From NCBI GenBank assembly GCA_005798925.1, contig SYID01000102.1, positions 1 to 7,084 on the forward strand: DNA of 7,084 bases, in the 5' to 3' direction. The number at the start of each line of letters is the position of its first letter. Position 1 is the first letter of the stretch. A program made the translations under genes and the position numbers. Positions 5,646-7,084 of the stretch are shown here, piece by piece. The DNA is from Verrucomicrobiota bacterium (GTDB lineage Bacteria > Verrucomicrobiota > Verrucomicrobiia > Opitutales > UBA953). Under the pieces are notes generated by a model. It was not told the DNA's origin, searched no databases, and worked only from the letters and a program-made list of their open reading frames with translations.

Positions 5646-7084
5646 TTCAGCTGCGGGGGCTGGTCGCCGTAAGCCCAAGGCTTGCCGGCGGGACCGTTCG
5701 GACGCTCCGGCAGCTTCGCGGGCTTCATCTTCGCGGCGAGCTCGAGCCCGACGTTCATGAACTGCGTGCCGGCCGTGATGTCCAGGTTGCTGTAGCTCGT
5801 CAGGCGCGTCTCGTAACCGCCGCCGTTCGGACCAAAGGCTTCTTCGTCCGGCACGTAACCCACGCACCCGTTGGCGAGCTCGACCGGGAAGGTCATCGGG
5901 AAACCGCTGCGTTTCTTGAGCTGCAGCCCGTAGGACACGAAATACTCCGCCGGATTGGAAAGGTAGACCACCGGGCCGACCTGGATGGCTTGCACCTCGA
6001 CCTCGACGTCGCGCTTCTTGGCGATCAAGGCGTCGAGCAGAAGAGTCTCCTTGGCCCAGACCCAATCCTTGTGGGCGACCGGTCCCTTGATGCGCTCCCG
6101 GGCTTCGGCGACGCGCTCGGGCGCAGGCAGTCGACGGGGAATCTCCCAGACCTTGTGGTCGGCGGCGAGGGGCACCTCGGCGGTACGGGTCTGCGACATG
6201 CTCAGCAGGACTTTCAGGGCCTCGGCTCCCACGCGTCCGCCGACGAACTGCGACCAGTCGTCGGACGCCGGATTGGCCTTGGGGTCGAGGTTGTTGACCT
6301 GGGTCACGTCGCCGCAGGCGCCCTGCAGGAAGACGACCTTGGTGTCCGCGCCGTAATAGCCGCGGATGACCTTCTCGGTGTAGTAGATCCAGTTCGCGCC
6401 GATGCCGTCGGAGTTCGTGGTGGCGTGGCAGGAGAAGTTCACGATGCAGCCGGCCAGTTTGCCGTCGGCGCCCCAGACACCGATGACGCCGACCTCATCG
6501 TCGGTCGGGTTGGCGAACGCGACCACGTCGGGGTTGTTCTTGCCCGGATGCGAGAAGGTCAGGCCGTTCTTCATGCGGAGACGACGATTGAACGCCACCT
6601 GGCTCTCGTGACCGACGCCATAACCGACCGTCACCGCGGCCTTGGACTGGTCGGCGGCGACGATCGCCTCGACCGTGGCGGCGATGGCCTTCTTCAGGTA
6701 GCCGGCATCGGCGCAGGAGGACTTCTGATAAGCCAATTCCTGGATCTCGGCCGAAGCATGGTCGAACTCGCCCGGCAGGATCATCCCGATCGGCCCGGAA
6801 GAATGGGAATGCGAGGCGCCGATCATCACGTCGGTGATGCCCGAAGCGGCCTTCACCAAGGCGCGGATCTCCTGCACCGTCTCCCGACGGATCAGCAAGG
6901 CGTCGATGCCCACCAGCGCCACGCGCTTCTGACCATCGTCGAACACGCTCGCTCGGACCTTGCAGGGGTCGTGGATCTTCTTCGAGTAGACCTTCCCGTA
7001 ATTGCCCGGGACTTCCATGCCGATTTCCGGCGTGATGTCCCTTTCGGCGAAGCCTACGCGGACGCCGGGCTTGGCCGGCGGCGC
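5642..7084 (-). CDS. Neutral/alkaline-ceramidase-like hydrolase, 5' end outside the window
   Basis: 480 residues plus stop are visible and the frame stays open to the right edge. The Met at 7016-7018 is internal: the 22 codons before it encode VRVGFAERDITPEIG, the conserved opening of the ceramidase N-terminal domain (PF04734). In visible numbering, likely zinc ligands are the His of ASHSHSSGP (H92/H94), the His of NFSCHATT (H220), the Glu of NPAEYF (E380) and the Tyr of GCVGYVPDEEAF (Y410), matching the order His, His, Glu, Tyr in bacterial neutral ceramidase. The catalytic hexapeptide GDVSPN of characterised ceramidases is GDVTQV here (bases 6296-6313), with Thr in place of the Ser, so ceramide hydrolysis should not be assumed. 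Proteins of this type are common in PVC bacteria, and an amidase or related metal-dependent hydrolysis of an unknown substrate is the safest call. A signal peptide would lie beyond the window. The gene leads the dehydrogenase in a coupled operon. Confidence 0.85.
   Translation of the reverse strand, partial: APPAKPGVRVGFAERDITPEIGMEVPGNYGKVYSKKIHDPCKVRASVFDDGQKRVALVGIDALLIRRETVQEIRALVKAASGITDVMIGASHSHSSGPIGMILPGEFDHASAEIQELAYQKSSCADAGYLKKAIAATVEAIVAADQSKAAVTVGYGVGHESQVAFNRRLRMKNGLTFSHPGKNNPDVVAFANPTDDEVGVIGVWGADGKLAGCIVNFSCHATTNSDGIGANWIYYTEKVIRGYYGADTKVVFLQGACGDVTQVNNLDPKANPASDDWSQFVGGRVGAEALKVLLSMSQTRTAEVPLAADHKVWEIPRRLPAPERVAEARERIKGPVAHKDWVWAKETLLLDALIAKKRDVEVEVQAIQVGPVVYLSNPAEYFVSYGLQLKKRSGFPMTFPVELANGCVGYVPDEEAFGPNGGGYETRLTSYSNLDITAGTQFMNVGLELAAKMKPAKLPERPNGPAGKPWAYGDQPPQLK

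Noticed and set aside
4770..5672. 300-codon plus-strand open frame
   Set aside because: It is antisense to the well-supported dehydrogenase, its translation is Arg/Gly/Glu-rich with no recognisable motif, and long antisense frames are expected in GC-rich coding DNA.
5646..6065. N-terminal extension of the dehydrogenase reading frame by 140 codons
   Set aside because: The extension is Arg/Gly-rich, has no signal peptide or domain, and lies entirely inside the ceramidase-like gene in another frame. The ATG at 5645 gives a signal peptide and a typical ATGA overlap.
7016..7018. ATG as the true start of the ceramidase-like gene
   Set aside because: The preceding 22 in-frame codons encode the conserved GFAERDITPEIG opening of the domain, so the gene begins beyond the right edge.
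1..7084. CRISPR array, tRNA, rRNA, insertion sequence or integrase
   Set aside because: No regularly spaced repeats, no tRNA-like cloverleaf arms, no rRNA signature and no transposase or integrase motifs were seen on either strand.

Overview
The window looks like chromosome of a member of the PVC group, most likely Verrucomicrobiota or possibly Planctomycetota. The main evidence is the large minus-strand protein at 3126-5645. It joins a beta-propeller 'membrane-bound dehydrogenase' domain, a helical repeat region and a C-terminal CxxCH heme domain, an architecture typical of that group. A sulfatase, an exported Gfo/Idh/MocA oxidoreductase and a neutral-ceramidase-like protein nearby, high GC flanks and mostly absent Shine-Dalgarno motifs fit the same picture. 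The assignment is inference, as no rRNA or marker gene is present.

Layout. (1) 2-250, plus strand: the last 82 residues of a sulfatase. (2) 251-341: a convergent intergenic region with a perfect 9-bp hairpin and a five-tract C-rich run, which is G-quadruplex-like on the minus strand. (3) 342-1439, minus strand: a Tat-exported glucose-fructose-oxidoreductase-like protein. (4) 1440-3125: a block with visibly lower GC (hand-counted 60-base lines 37-63%, against 60-73% in flanking genes). It carries two divergent genes of unknown function, a 357-residue protein (minus) and a 126-residue protein (plus), separated by 97 bp. (5) 3126-5645, minus strand: the propeller/HEAT/cytochrome dehydrogenase. 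(6) 5642-7084, minus strand: a neutral/alkaline-ceramidase-like hydrolase that overlaps the dehydrogenase by ATGA and runs off the right edge.

Working together: the ceramidase-like gene and the dehydrogenase are translationally coupled and probably export an envelope-located hydrolase and a heme-linked oxidase. The oxidoreductase lies further along the same strand, and the sulfatase converges on it. This suggests a catabolic locus for a sulfated or glycosylated organic substrate, but the substrate cannot be read from the sequence.

The most novel part is the lower-GC block. The two unknown proteins appear to share a domain: a W-x-A-x3-DG-x3-W-x3-G motif with identical spacing, preceded by an AFW motif and followed by a C-terminal amphipathic helix. 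The 357-residue protein seems to hold two diverged copies and the 126-residue protein one. I do not recognise this family.
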